From Antilocapra americana (Eukaryota > Chordata > Mammalia > Artiodactyla > Antilocapridae), in the NCBI GenBank assembly GCA_007570785.1, contig ML664161.1:18601856-18665855 (forward strand): a stretch of DNA of 64,000 nucleotides. The letters run 5' to 3'. This document shows positions 54,641-64,000 of the stretch, in pieces; the first letter of the stretch is position 1, and every line of letters begins with the position of its first letter. The position numbers were made by a program, and so were the translations under genes. A model generated the notes under the pieces. It was not told the DNA's origin. It saw only the letters and a list, made by a program, of their open reading frames with translations, and searched no databases.

Positions 54641-55140
54641 AGAACCTAACAGATAATGGGGATAAAATTCTCTCAATTGACTTTGCCTTCAGACAACACC
54701 AGCTTGTTTTAAAAACAAACAAAATAGTAAGAGTTGGATTTAAATGGACAAACAAGAAGATTGAGTACCTAGAAGCATTTCTGATTTTAAGGGATAGCAA
54801 ACCCTAGTATTAAAACTCAGCAAATGACCCTTTTTACTAAGTTCAATGCTGAGACTTTTCTAAGCTTACCAAAGTACTAGGATTCCTCTAATAAAGTAAA
54901 GAAAAACCCTCTAAGAAATTAAAGAAAAAACATTGTGTTTGGAAGCTGGGTAGACAAAAATTTTAATAACCATGACAGAGTAGGGTCACAGAATCACTGA
55001 TTACCTCCCATACAAAAAAAAAAAGAAAAGTCAAAAATAATAAGCTTTAGTACTCAGAAAGACTCATTGCAAATCAACCAGGATTATGTGCCCACTCTGT
55101 GGGTACAGCCCTAGCCCCAGATAAACAAAGATGAATCAAA
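54641..55140. other. Non-repetitive, unassigned
   Basis: AT-rich with a poly-A run (55013-55025). No gene. 55080-55140 may hold an antisense L2 scrap ('CCCTAGCCCCAGATAAACAA'). Confidence 0.4.
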
Positions 55141-55144
55141 CAGT

Positions 55145-55285
55145 GCAGTTCTTCTTAAACAATTCAGGTTCTCAGAACCCTTTGAGAGTCTGACCCCCTG
55201 AAAAACGTCCTTAGGCAGAAACACTTGATTTTGAGTTCAGATTCAGGGGACTAGTCAAGACTTCACTTAAGAAGTCTTCATTAAG
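55145..55285. mobile_element. Ancient DNA transposon, family uncertain
   Basis: 'GTTCTTCTTAAACAATTCAG', 'AACCCTTTGAGAGTCTGACC', 'CCCTGAAAAACGTCCTTAGG' and 'TTCAGATTCAGGGGACTAGT' resemble a short DNA element whose termini read 'GTTCTTAACC'. Name not resolved. Confidence 0.45.
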
Positions 55286-56650
55286 ACCAGACACGGTAAG
55301 AATTTAGCAGGTCCTAAATCTTGGGTGGTTTGTGGTGTTCCCTTCCCACATGCAAATCAAAATACAATTTAAATGTTATAAAGACTCACAAGCGAAATGT
55401 TCCAAATTAAAACTGCTTCTTTTCAGAATTTCTAATTGCTGTTTGTCTTGTAGTTTCTGGAGAGTTTTTGGTGTTGGTGTTTTTAGTAGTTTGTTTGGCT
55501 TAATGCATCTGCTTTCCCAGAGCCCTAAGTGTATATTTAATTTGTCTCTGGATAATCTAGCATTAATAGAGAAGAGGCACAGCTCCCCAAGTACATCTAT
55601 TACAATACTGGGTGCTATGAGTTCTGTAATGATCTGGGAGTAGAGAGAAAGCATCATGAGGAGGAAATTTTCATCTAAACACAGTACGCAAATGTAAGTT
55701 TTGGGCTCAAATAGAATGTTCCTTTAGTGATGCTAAGGAGAGGAAATTACACCAAGTTAACAGGCAGTGTACTCCATGGTGCTGTGGCAATCCCATCTGG
55801 CTAAGCAATCAGGAAAGGCTTATGTAAGGCTGGTGTGGAGAGCAGAAATGGAAGGCATTTGGGTAGCTTCAGATGCTCTGTGTCTATTTTCCAACAAAAG
55901 ATGGCATCGAACATCTACTCATGGTGACAATTAGGGGCAAGGTAATATAAGACCCAACATGAAGGACACTGGAGACAAAAGGGAGGGGAGTGGGTAGACT
56001 GTGGCAGGAAAACGCTAATCAGGTGAGAGAAAAAGCCTGACGCATGACACAAAGGGAAATAGATAAGAGGACAGAGAATGTAGCCAAACCAACCCAAGAA
56101 GATTGTGCTTTGCACCTTACGCTAATACTGAACAGAACAGAGCAAAGACACTCAAGTGACCTGGGTTCCTGTATATGAAAGGTCTCTATTCTTATTGCTC
56201 AAGTTATTCACCTCACAAGACATTTGTTTTTAACTCCCTGCCCCCGCCACCACACACACACTGACCCATGTCTTCTCAATCAGCACCTGCTCTCACCCAA
56301 ACAACCAGGGGAGAGTTGACTATTTATGCTTAGCCTGTTTCCACAATGGATTTAAGGCAGTGGAATACAAGAGGTAAGTCAAATTTCAATGTTAAAAATT
56401 CATCACCAGAAGAATTTTCCGTATCTTTAGCCAGACAACAGTTGATCATTGTAATGTGATGTTAGTGCTGCTGACACTATTTATATTCAGATGTCTCTTT
56501 CCCCTTATGTAATAGAGGAAAAAGATCACTTCCCCTCATCTCTGTACAGGTTCCTTGTAAATATTTCAGGGCGGGGTACCAGGATCTGTATTTTCAGATG
56601 AAGACTCAGTCCATGAGTGAGAAGGCCATGTTGATAATCATTGTCATTTC
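55286..56650. other. Non-repetitive, unassigned (1.4 kb)
   Basis: No gene or repeat recognised. Frames of 93-103 codons overlap on opposite strands at 55332-55657 with no motif. Confidence 0.4.
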
Positions 56651-56654
56651 AAGG

Positions 56655-56805
56655 GTGCCTGCTATTTGACACAGAGCCACATTGAGTCCTCAGAATTATA
56701 GCCTTTGAAGGAGTTTTACTATTCCTCATTCTACAGACAAGGGAAACTGAGGCCCTCAGAGGGACTTATTCACTTGCCTGAGGTCACATGGCTAATGGTG
56801 ACAGG
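56655..56805 (-). mobile_element. MIR SINE, antisense
   Basis: 'CTCATTCTACAGACAAGGGA', 'AACTGAGGCCCTCAGAGGGA', 'CACTTGCCTGAGGTCACATG' give a clear reverse MIR core. Confidence 0.88.
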
Positions 56806-56831
56806 TTGCAACCACAATTGTGGCTGACATC

Positions 56832-56842
56832 AAAGCTCTCCT
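56832..56842. repeat. Left target-site duplication of CHR SINE
   Basis: AAAGCTCTCCT, identical to 57119-57129. Confidence 0.88.
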
Positions 56843-56848
56843 CTCCAA

Positions 56849-57118
56849 GGGGACTTCCCTGGTGGCCCAGTGGTTGAGAGTCCACCCTGAAGTGCAGGGG
56901 ATGTGGGTTCCACTCCTGGTCAGGGAAGTAAGATGCCACATGCTGTGGAGCAACTAGGTTGGGGTGCCACAACTACCGAGCCCGTGTGCCCTGGAGCCCA
57001 CGTGCCACAAGAGAGTTTGTGTGCCACAATGAAAAAAATCCCGCACGATGCAATGAAGATTCGGAGTGCCACAACTAAGATCCAGTGTAGCTAAATAATT
57101 TTTTTTTTTTTTTTTTAA
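56849..57118 (+). mobile_element. CHR-type SINE, sense
   Basis: 'GGGGACTTCCCTGGTGGCCC', 'GGGGATGTGGGTTCCACTCC', 'GATGCCACATGCTGTGGAGC', 'CAACTACCGAGCCCGTGTGC', 'GCACGATGCAATGAAGATTC', 'GTGCCACAACTAAGATCCAG'. The tRNA-derived head is at the left. The tail is an unusual T-run (57100-57116). An 11-bp duplication flanks the element. Confidence 0.92.
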
Positions 57119-57129
57119 AAAGCTCTCCT
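57119..57129. repeat. Right target-site duplication of CHR SINE
   Basis: AAAGCTCTCCT, identical to 56832-56842. Confidence 0.88.
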
Positions 57130-58280
57130 GTTTTCCTTTAGTCTGTTCTGCCTCCTTGAAACAGGGAGGAGGCAGGAAAAGGGGCAAAGCATGAGAGGCC
57201 TCCCTGGGCTGTCTGTGGGAGAAAGCTCAGGACCAGTGGCACTAACATGGAGAGGAATAGTTGGCCTTCGCCCTCACTTCTGAAACACACCCTTGCTATT
57301 AATCTGTCTCAAGGGTTTTACTCATGTTTTTCCACCTAAATGAACAGGATTTGCTTTAGCATCACTTATGTAATGTAAATATCACCTTTCCCCATGGGAA
57401 TCATTTTCCTGTTTGGGACTGCGGGTTTGGGCCTGGATTTGTGCCTGTTTTGCCTGGCTGATCATTGCCATGAGCAACCTAAGTGACTGCTTAAGAGAAA
57501 AAGTGAACATGTTATTTTCAGACACCAATGCAGAAGTAAGATTAGGTAATTAAGACCCTCGGCTACCATTTTGGTTTTTTATATAGTAAAAACTATTCAT
57601 AGTATTTATGAATTTTTAGGGGGTAGAGGAAAAGTCTGGATGAAATTCAAAAGGAAATGGGGATTTAATAGGATCCAATCAGGAGTTAATTAGCCATTTA
57701 TGTGCCAAAGAGCCTTAGCATATCCTTCCACTAATCCCAGCTTCTGTGACTAATGTCTATGAGAGTTCTGAGGCCAAGGTGAAAGTCAGAGATGACACCA
57801 AGGTTCTGAGACAGGTACTCAGACCTGCATTAGCAATGAGCTCTTTTGTGGAATGTTCTCCTGTCTCCGGATGAATTTATCTGCTGCGTTTTTCATCGAC
57901 CTAGAGCTGTGTTCTTTTATGAGGCAATGCTTCTCCAACTGTTTCTGAAAAATGAATGAGAAGTTTCCCTTCCTCATAAGCCTGATTTGAATCTTGCTTA
58001 TTATCTGTTTAAGGTTATCTTTCTGTCAATAAAAATAGTTGTATTCCCAACAAAAGATTTATTTTTGCTTCTAACCATAGCCAACCTCAATTCAGAGTCC
58101 ACTCCCACAGCTGTGGGCCTGGATCAAAGTTGCTCTTTTTCAAAAACAGATCACCAAAGCCTGTAATACACACAGGCTGAAAGTGCTGTAAACTTGAAGA
58201 AAAGCAGGCAGCACATACAGACCTACAGTCTAGAAATGGTTTTGATGATAAATAACTAAGACTGATTACAATAGACTGAT
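57130..58280. other. Repeat-free block, candidate conserved DNA
   Basis: About 1.1 kb without a recognised repeat. Homeobox-like words are frequent (TAATTAAG at 57547, GTTAATTAG at 57683, TGATCATTG at 57459), and one long portion (57330-58050) has no low-complexity runs. No open frame of note. Function unproven. Confidence 0.35.
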
Positions 58281-58284
58281 TGTC

Positions 58285-59130
58285 ATTTTCTTATGCCACT
58301 TTTTATTTACTCATGGAAGAACTTTAATACAAAAAGCAATATATGTTTCTTAGAGAAAATATAAAGAAGAAAAATGTGAAAATCACATGTAAATGTATCA
58401 CACAAAAAATAGCCACAATTCACATTTTAGTATATAACTTTTCAATCTCTTAAAAAAACATACTATTAATTTTATATAAAAATAGATCACATTATAACAT
58501 CTTTTAATCTCTTTTTTTTTCACTTCACAAAATATCATGAGCATCTTTATGTTAAATCTTTTCTAGTCTTATCTTTCTGTCTTTATAATATTCTGTTGTA
58601 TATTCTATTGTGATTATCTCTTTTTAAATAGTTTCTAAAAATCCTAACTTTAAATATAATGCATGCTCATTGTTTAAAAAAATTCAGACACACAATAAAG
58701 AAGAATTTTTTAAAAATCTATAGTCAGCTCCATAACACAAGGTGGAGTTTCTACCTCAAAGATTTGTGTATTTTTAAAGTTTTATTTATGTGTTGATAAA
58801 TTATCCACAAAAGTTGTATCAATTTATATTCTAAAAAGAACATATGAGAATATCTATTCTTTTCATAACCTCAAAGAAGTACCTTTATTATCTTTTCTTA
58901 ATATTTACTAATTAGATACACTGAAAAAAGGGGGACAGATTTTATTTTCCACAACTTTGATTCCTAGTAAGGTTGATTATTCTTATACATCTATTTATAT
59001 TTCTCAATATAAATTGCTTATTTATGTTTTATGTCCACTTTTCAATGGGTTTATAAAAGCCCCTTTGTAAGACTGTCAATCATTTTTCTGCCAACTATAT
59101 TAAGTATTTTCCTCAGTTTGTTCTTTGTCT
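58285..59130 (-). mobile_element. Possible ancient L1M, antisense
   Basis: 'AAATATAAAGAAGAAAAATG', 'AAAATAGCCACAATTCACAT', 'GAGCATCTTTATGTTAAATC', 'AATGCATGCTCATTGTTTAA', 'CTTTTCATAACCTCAAAGAA' resemble antisense L1M 3' sequence, but A/T richness makes this unsure. Confidence 0.45.
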
Positions 59131-59149
59131 TTCAATCGTTTGCTTGTTT

Positions 59150-59545
59150 TTAACTTTTTATTTTTGAATAATTTTATATTTATAGAAGATTTGCAAAAGT
59201 ACTACAGAGAGTTCTTATATACCTGCCACCCAGCTTCCACTTTTAACTTATATGATCACAATACAATTACCAAAATGAAGAAATTATCTTTGGTACAATA
59301 TTATTAACTAAACTACAGACTATTCAGATTTTGTTAGTTCTTCCACTAATGTTATTTCTCTGTTACAGGGCCTAAATTAAGATCTTGCATCACATTTAGC
59401 TGTCACATATCTTGAGTTTCTTCCAAGCCATGATGGGCTCTGTCTTTCTCTGATTTTCATGACCCCAATACTTCTGAGCAGTACCAGTCAGATATTTTAT
59501 AGAATGTTGATCAATTTGTATTTCTCCCTTCTAAAGCTATCATTT
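59150..59545 (-). mobile_element. Ancient interspersed repeat, probably L1M
   Basis: 'TTTATAGAAGATTTGCAAAA', 'GTACTACAGAGAGTTCTTAT', 'TTGGTACAATATTATTAACT', 'TTGCATCACATTTAGCTGTC', 'AGTACCAGTCAGATATTTTA'. Same family as 47655-48130, about 11.5 kb away. Confidence 0.62.
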
Positions 59546-60005
59546 TTCTCTTTCCATATTCAATTGGAAAGGGATTCGTTAAGCCCAGTCCACAATTCGA
59601 TGGAAAGTAGGCTAATCTATATCTCCTAGAGAAAGAAGTAAGAAAGGATTTGTGGACATATGAACTATCACATTACTTAATAAATATTTTGAGGCAGAGA
59701 TACTTTAAACTATGCAAATATCCCACTTCTTAAAGTTTCATCAACTAATTTTAGCATTCATCACTGTATCTGCTTGGGAGCAATTGCTACTATGGTCTTC
59801 TAAAGGTGGGTTTCTATTCCCTTCATGCTTCTTCATTTATTATTTGAGATCCTTCCGTAAGAACATTTGTTCCTTCTCCCCCAGAGATATGGTGGATGTC
59901 TGTGGCTAAACTACATCACCAAGGGCCTAATTTCTTTATCTCTGCTCTTCTTTCTGTGTTGTTAGCTTTGTCTAATGGCTAGAAAGTTGTCAATTGATCC
60001 CAGGA
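59546..60005. other. Non-repetitive, unassigned
   Basis: No repeat or gene recognised. Confidence 0.45.
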
Positions 60006-60510
60006 TGTATTTGTTTCCCATGGCTGCTATAACAAATCACTACAAATTTGGTGGTTTACAAACAATGCAGTTTTTTTCTTCTGGAAGTCTGAAGTCAAAA
60101 ATGGGTTTCATTAGGCGAAAATCAAGGTGCTTCAAGGCTATATTTTTCCTGTAGGTTCTAGGGGAGAACCTGTTTTTTAACCTTTTTCAGCTCCTAGAGA
60201 TCATCCACATTCCTTGGCTTGTGGCCTTCTTTCTCCATCTTCAAAGCCATCAATGTTAGGTCAAGACCTTCTCATAGTGCAGTCTGGTTCTCTCTCTCTC
60301 CTACATCTCTCTTCCATCTATAAGAACCCTTGTGATTACACTGAGCCCATGTAGATAATCCAGTATAATCTTTCCACCTCAAAGTCAGTTGAATAGCAAC
60401 TTCAATTACATCTGCAACCTTAATTCTCTTTGCCATGTAATGTAACATAGTTACAGTTTAGGGAATTTGGTTGTGGACCACTTTGAGGACTATTATATGT
60501 CTACCATACA
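60006..60510 (-). mobile_element. MLT1 solo LTR (ERVL-MaLR), antisense
   Basis: About 505 bases with retroviral-type ends (TG at 60006, CA at 60510). In order: 'GGCTGCTATAACAAATCACT', 'GTCTGAAGTCAAAAATGGGT', 'AGGTTCTAGGGGAGAACCTG', 'CCATCTTCAAAGCCATCAAT', 'AAGAACCCTTGTGATTACAC', 'CATCTGCAACCTTAATTCTC', 'GCCATGTAATGTAACATAGT': a reverse-complemented MLT1. Only an LTR is present, with no internal viral sequence or coding part. The flanking 5-bp duplication is no longer readable. Confidence 0.88.
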
Positions 60511-60542
60511 GGGCCGTAAACTTTTTGATTTATGGACACACT

Positions 60543-60680
60543 AAGGATGAGACAGAGATAGAAGGAGAGGTAGAGAAGCAGAGGTAGAAACAGCGATTAA
60601 TATAGAGTGAGGGAGATAGAGGAAAAAAAAGAGGGAGGGAAGAGGAGAGAAGAATTGAAGAAAAGAAAAGGAAAATAGAA
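60543..60680. repeat. Purine-rich low complexity
   Basis: GAGA/GGAA/AGAA mixtures, nearly free of C and T on the plus strand over most of 130 bases. No exact period. Confidence 0.85.
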
Positions 60681-60796
60681 CAATTCCACCAGCTCAAGCA
60701 GGTGCAACGCATCTGAATTGGTTTTTACGTGAATCCCAGATATACAGCATAATGTTCTTTATATCTTGGGAGCCAAATGAGTGTCTCAAATAATGA

Positions 60797-60831
60797 GAAT
60801 TATTGAGAATGGCCAGAATTCTCAATAATTC
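60797..60831. repeat. Perfect inverted repeat, 14-bp arms
   Basis: GAATTATTGAGAAT (60797-60810), a 7-base loop GGCCAGA, ATTCTCAATAATTC (60818-60831). A related AATAATGAGAATT lies just upstream (60789-60801). Confidence 0.96.
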
Positions 60832-60839
60832 AGGCCTGA

Positions 60840-61590
60840 GCTCTTTAAGTAAATGTAACCTTGAGCCAAAATTTAAGTTATTACAATATCATCAGTCTTT
60901 ATACTTAAGGTCTACAGACTTCAAATTAAGTGTCATTCCAGACTGACCATTAAAAGTTTCTTTGAAAGGAGCTCTTATTTATTCACAAACTTGTTCTTGA
61001 TAAGTACAAGCCATTCTCAAGATCTTCTGAACTTGGAGGGAGGGCTTCAAAAACTGGTTTCCTCTAGGATTAGTGATTTTGACCTCGTTAGAACCTGTAA
61101 TCTCTTACTCTCTCTTGGACTAGGGGTGCCCCCTTCCTTCTCTGCTAGGTTTAGTGAGCAATGAGGTAACAGTAATTTCATTTTTCTTTTATATTGTGAG
61201 ACTGCATTATCTGCATAAAGACCCATTTCTCTTAGGTCCATTTTCTTCAGTATATATCATCCCTGTTGGGGGTGCTTCCTCCACTCTGCTCTGCTTAGAA
61301 CTAAGGGAAGTGTTCTATTATTCCTGAAAAAACAACACAAAACAACTGGCCTCATCTTCTCTATTACCTAAAGCCTCTTTCAGCAGTACAACTCTTCCAA
61401 TATTTGAAAAGAATGAGTCTTTGGACCTGTCTAGATCTGATTTCAAATCCCATTTTTGCTTTTAATAACTATGCTTTTTGAGAAATTAAATCCTTTGGAA
61501 TTCTGTGAGCCATTATCTTTGCCTTGAGGGCTACTTGTCACCAATGACTGGTGGACATTTTATCTGCTATTCCCTCATTGACACCTACAA
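60840..61590. other. Non-repetitive, unassigned
   Basis: No repeat or gene recognised. Confidence 0.45.
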
Positions 61591-61592
61591 TG

Positions 61593-61755
61593 TGCTTCCC
61601 TGGTGGCTCAGCAGTAAAGAATCCACCTGCCAATGCAAGAGGCACAGGTTTGATCCCTGGGTTGGGAAGATCCCCTGGAGAAGGAGATGGCAACCCCCTC
61701 CAGTACTCTTGCCTGGGAAACCCCATGGATAGAGGTACCTGGTAGGCAACAGTCT
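61593..61755 (+). mobile_element. Bov-tA SINE, left part
   Basis: 'TGCTTCCCTGGTGGCTCAGC', 'CAATGCAAGAGGCACAGG', 'TGGGTTGGGAAGATCCCCTG', 'CTCTTGCCTGGGAAACCCCA', then broken at 'GGCAACAGTCT' by a Bov-A2. It resumes at 62035. Confidence 0.95.
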
Positions 61756-62034
61756 GCTGCTGCTGCTGCTGCTAAGTCCCTTCAGTCGTGTCTGACTCTG
61801 TGTGACCTCATAGACGGCAGCCCACCAGGCACCCCCTTCCCTGGGATTCTCCAGGCAAGAACACTGGAGTGGGTTGCCATTTCCCTCTCCAATGCAGGAA
61901 AGTGAAAAGTGAAAGGGAAGTGGCTCAGTTGTGTCCAACTCTCAGAGCCTCCATGGACTGCAGCCCACCAGGCTCCTCCATCCATGGGATTTTCCAGGCA
62001 AGAGTACTGGAGTGGGATGCCATTGCCTTCTCCG
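61756..62034 (-). mobile_element. Bov-A2 SINE nested in a Bov-tA
   Basis: Complete dimer, antisense. (GCT)n tail at 61756, first unit with 'CATAGACGGCAGCCCACCAG' and 'CTCCAGGCAAGAACACTGGA', a linker with 'AAAGTGAAAAGTGAAAG', and the second unit 'CATGGACTGCAGCCCACCAG' ... 'TGCCATTGCCTTCTCCG'. The duplicated target GGC(A/T)ACAGTCT lies at 61745-61755 and 62036-62046. Confidence 0.97.
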
Positions 62035-62100
62035 GGGCTACAGTCTAGAGGGTTGCAAATGGTCAGACACGACTTAGCGACTAAACAACAACAAATAACA
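62035..62100 (+). mobile_element. Bov-tA SINE, right part
   Basis: 'GGGCTACAGTCTAGAGGGTT', 'GCAAATGGTCAGACACGACT', 'TAGCGACTAAACAACAACAA': the 3' end of the SINE begun at 61593, ending in a CAA-rich tail. Confidence 0.95.
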
Positions 62101-62309
62101 CGTGCTACACACATGTGTAGTATGAACACAGAGGTGAACACAGTCAGTACAATATTTGTGATGGTGCCCTGTCTGGAGTGGAAGACATTAAAGAGCTAAG
62201 GACAGTGTCGTAAGCATGGTACAAAGTTGTGTAAAGGGTAACAGACAAGAGGTCAGGTAGGGAATCAAAGATTCTTATAACTCCATTAAAATTTTACTAC
62301 AGATATAAG
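62101..62309. other. Non-repetitive, unassigned
   Basis: No repeat or gene recognised. Confidence 0.45.
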
Positions 62310-62435
62310 TACACATGTCTACCTCTGATGGATGATAAACTCTTTGAGAGTGAGGACTGAGTCCTTTCCATCTGTGCAAACTCTTTAGACACACAAAGCA
62401 AAAGTTTAATAAAAACTCTGATAAGCTCAAGTCTT
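62310..62435 (+). mobile_element. L2 3'-end-like fragment
   Basis: 'GATAAACTCTTTGAGAGTGA', 'GGACTGAGTCCTTTCCATCT' match the sense L2 3' region. Short and diverged. Confidence 0.45.
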
Positions 62436-62439
62436 GGTG

Positions 62440-64000
62440 AACATTTTAAAAGTTATTGCTAAATGAAATGGACTCAGTTGATCATCATAGAAGAATGAGA
62501 CAGTGGGCTCCTTCAGAGCAGCTACTAACTCCCTATTAATCTTGGTACCCTTAATATTTTGTCTAGAGGCAGGTGCAGAGCAGATATGCAAGACATTATT
62601 GTTTAATAAATGACTAAACAAACCTAGAATCTAAACTTAGAATCTAAAAGTGCCTCTGTCCATCATGAAAATTCTCAAAGAAAAGAAACAGCCTTTATGA
62701 ATGTTTGTGTTAACTGAACACTTAAAACTCATCATGAGTAAACATAATCCTATCCTAGTATCTCTTAAATATGCCCTGCATGAATAAGGTGTGAGTTTTA
62801 CAATCTCATTTGCTCTGTCTATGTAAAAGCTTTTTATTTGGCTTCAAAGTCTTCAACTTCACAGCAAAATTTCATTATGTCCCAGCTGAGTTCTGTTTAA
62901 TGGAATTAAATTTCACCCTTTCTAATTATCTTTTGGAACAGACAATCTTTACAGAATAATTAGTAATAGAAGAACATAATGGATCATTGTCTTTATTACT
63001 GCAAAGAAATCCTAGATGCTGCTCTAAATCTTAAAAAAAGATCTCATGAAATATAAAATGTATTGAATCCTTCCTCTTAAATTATGTAACATTTAAACTT
63101 TGTCAACATAGCTTAAAGATGATGGGAGGTAATTATTTTCCTGCTTCACTTTAAATTATTTTATGAAACTACTTTAATGATCCCATTCAAATTAATTATG
63201 CTTACATTTCATTTTCAAGATTTTTATTGGTAGAACATTCTATTATCAAATACAATTTAAATGTATATTTTCCTCACACATCTGAACATGTATTTTGCTT
63301 CCCTGAACAATTTTTTTTCTAGACCCTAACCTAACTTCATTAAATTGTACATACAAAATGTAAAAGAGGATTAAAAATATAGCTATTCAGTATTTTTAAA
63401 AATAATGCCTAATTAAAAATCATTTCACTTACTCATTTGAGAAAGCATAGTGCCTTTGGGAAAATTTCATAAAACAGTTTAATGAAAAATAAATATCCAA
63501 ACATGGGTAGTTAAAAAAAATCACCAATACCAGAAAATCTTTTTCCTCTCTAAACATTCAAGCAATTAAAACTTACCTTTATAAATGGAAGATAGGAAAT
63601 GTAGAAAAATGAGTAGAGTCCTTCTTGGACTTCTAGTCTTTATAGTTTAATTTGTTGAGAATTTAAAATTATAGTAATTGCCCTTAAATAACTGACATTA
63701 TTTGACACTACAACAACAGAGGAGTGGAAATGACTGACAAACACACAAAAGACTTTTGTTATCTTTGTTTGTCTGCCTGAATAAATCTCAACAAGTATTT
63801 CAAAGATTTAAATTTATAGCATACTTAATCGCCATTAGATGGCCAATCCTATTGGCTTTCAGCTACATTTCACTGATACTCAACATTTTTGGTATCAAGT
63901 TCTTTAACATATCTAGTTTGTCTAAACAGCTATCTTTAAACTAAATTATTACATCTAAATTAAGCATTTTGATAAAATATGTGGAATTAAACAGAATTAA
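62440..64000. other. AT-rich, mostly unassigned (1.5 kb)
   Basis: No gene. 'AGCAGATATGCAAGACATTA' with 'GTTTAATAAATGACTAAAC' (62579-62620) may be an L2 tail. The rest, especially 62800-63260, is AT-rich and repeat-free. Confidence 0.4.

Noticed and set aside
60006..60510. Endogenous retrovirus with internal genes
   Set aside because: Only a solo MLT1 LTR is present; no gag, pol or env-like sequence on either side.
61585..62141. Several 60-119 codon frames
   Set aside because: They translate Bov-tA and Bov-A2 SINE sequence, which is not protein-coding.
1..64000. CpG island or first-exon promoter
   Set aside because: No GC-rich, CpG-dense stretch of useful length was seen; the CpGs present are mostly in young Bov-tA copies.

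Overview
The window is nuclear DNA from a pecoran ruminant, most likely a bovid (cattle, buffalo, sheep or goat type). The evidence is its interspersed repeats: many tRNA-Glu/Bov-A SINEs (Bov-tA), dimeric and monomeric Bov-A2 copies, two 3' ends of the RTE-type LINE Bov-B, 5'-truncated ruminant L1 (L1_BT type) copies and two CHR-type cetartiodactyl SINEs. Older mammalian layers are also present: MIR, L2, a CR1/L3-like piece, L1M, MLT1 and MER5A/hAT-like DNA elements. The exact species cannot be fixed from these families.

I found no protein-coding gene, RNA gene, CpG island or bacterial-type feature. The translated open frames are all short (none above about 230 codons). The long ones lie in L1 ORF2, SINEs or (CA)n tracts, and the rest look like chance. 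The window is best read as intergenic or deep intronic DNA.

Layout. 1-5 kb: L2 and MIR fossils, a (CA)n microsatellite holding a 10-N assembly gap, and the first Bov-tA. 5-8 kb: an antisense ancient L1 broken by a younger L1_BT tail (13-bp target-site duplication) and a tRNA SINE. 8.3-11.3 kb: a long L2 split by a 1.6-kb antisense L1_BT with ORF2 remains and a 13-bp duplication. 11.4-22.7 kb: Bov-tA, L2 and MIR copies between non-repetitive stretches. 22.7-26 kb: a repeat-poor block rich in homeobox/GATA-like words, then MIRs. 26-36.6 kb: an L1_BT nested in a CHR SINE, two Bov-B ends in opposite orientations, a Bov-A monomer with a 12-bp duplication, and a sense L1. 36.6-42 kb: AT-rich and mostly unassigned. 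42-50 kb: dense old repeats and a sense L1 with a 17-bp duplication that carries a nested Bov-tA. 50-57 kb: SINEs, a repeat-free block (51.0-52.4 kb), an L1-in-L1 nest and a CHR SINE. 57-64 kb: a repeat-free block, L1M, a solo MLT1 LTR, a Bov-A2 nested inside a Bov-tA, and an AT-rich tail.

The most informative content is the insertion stratigraphy: six or more nested or precisely bounded insertions with readable target-site duplications. There are also several perfect short inverted repeats, a G-run pair, and a few repeat-free blocks that could be conserved non-coding elements. I did not find a new biological system, and I state that plainly. Family names come from my recall of repeat consensus sequences, not from a database search.
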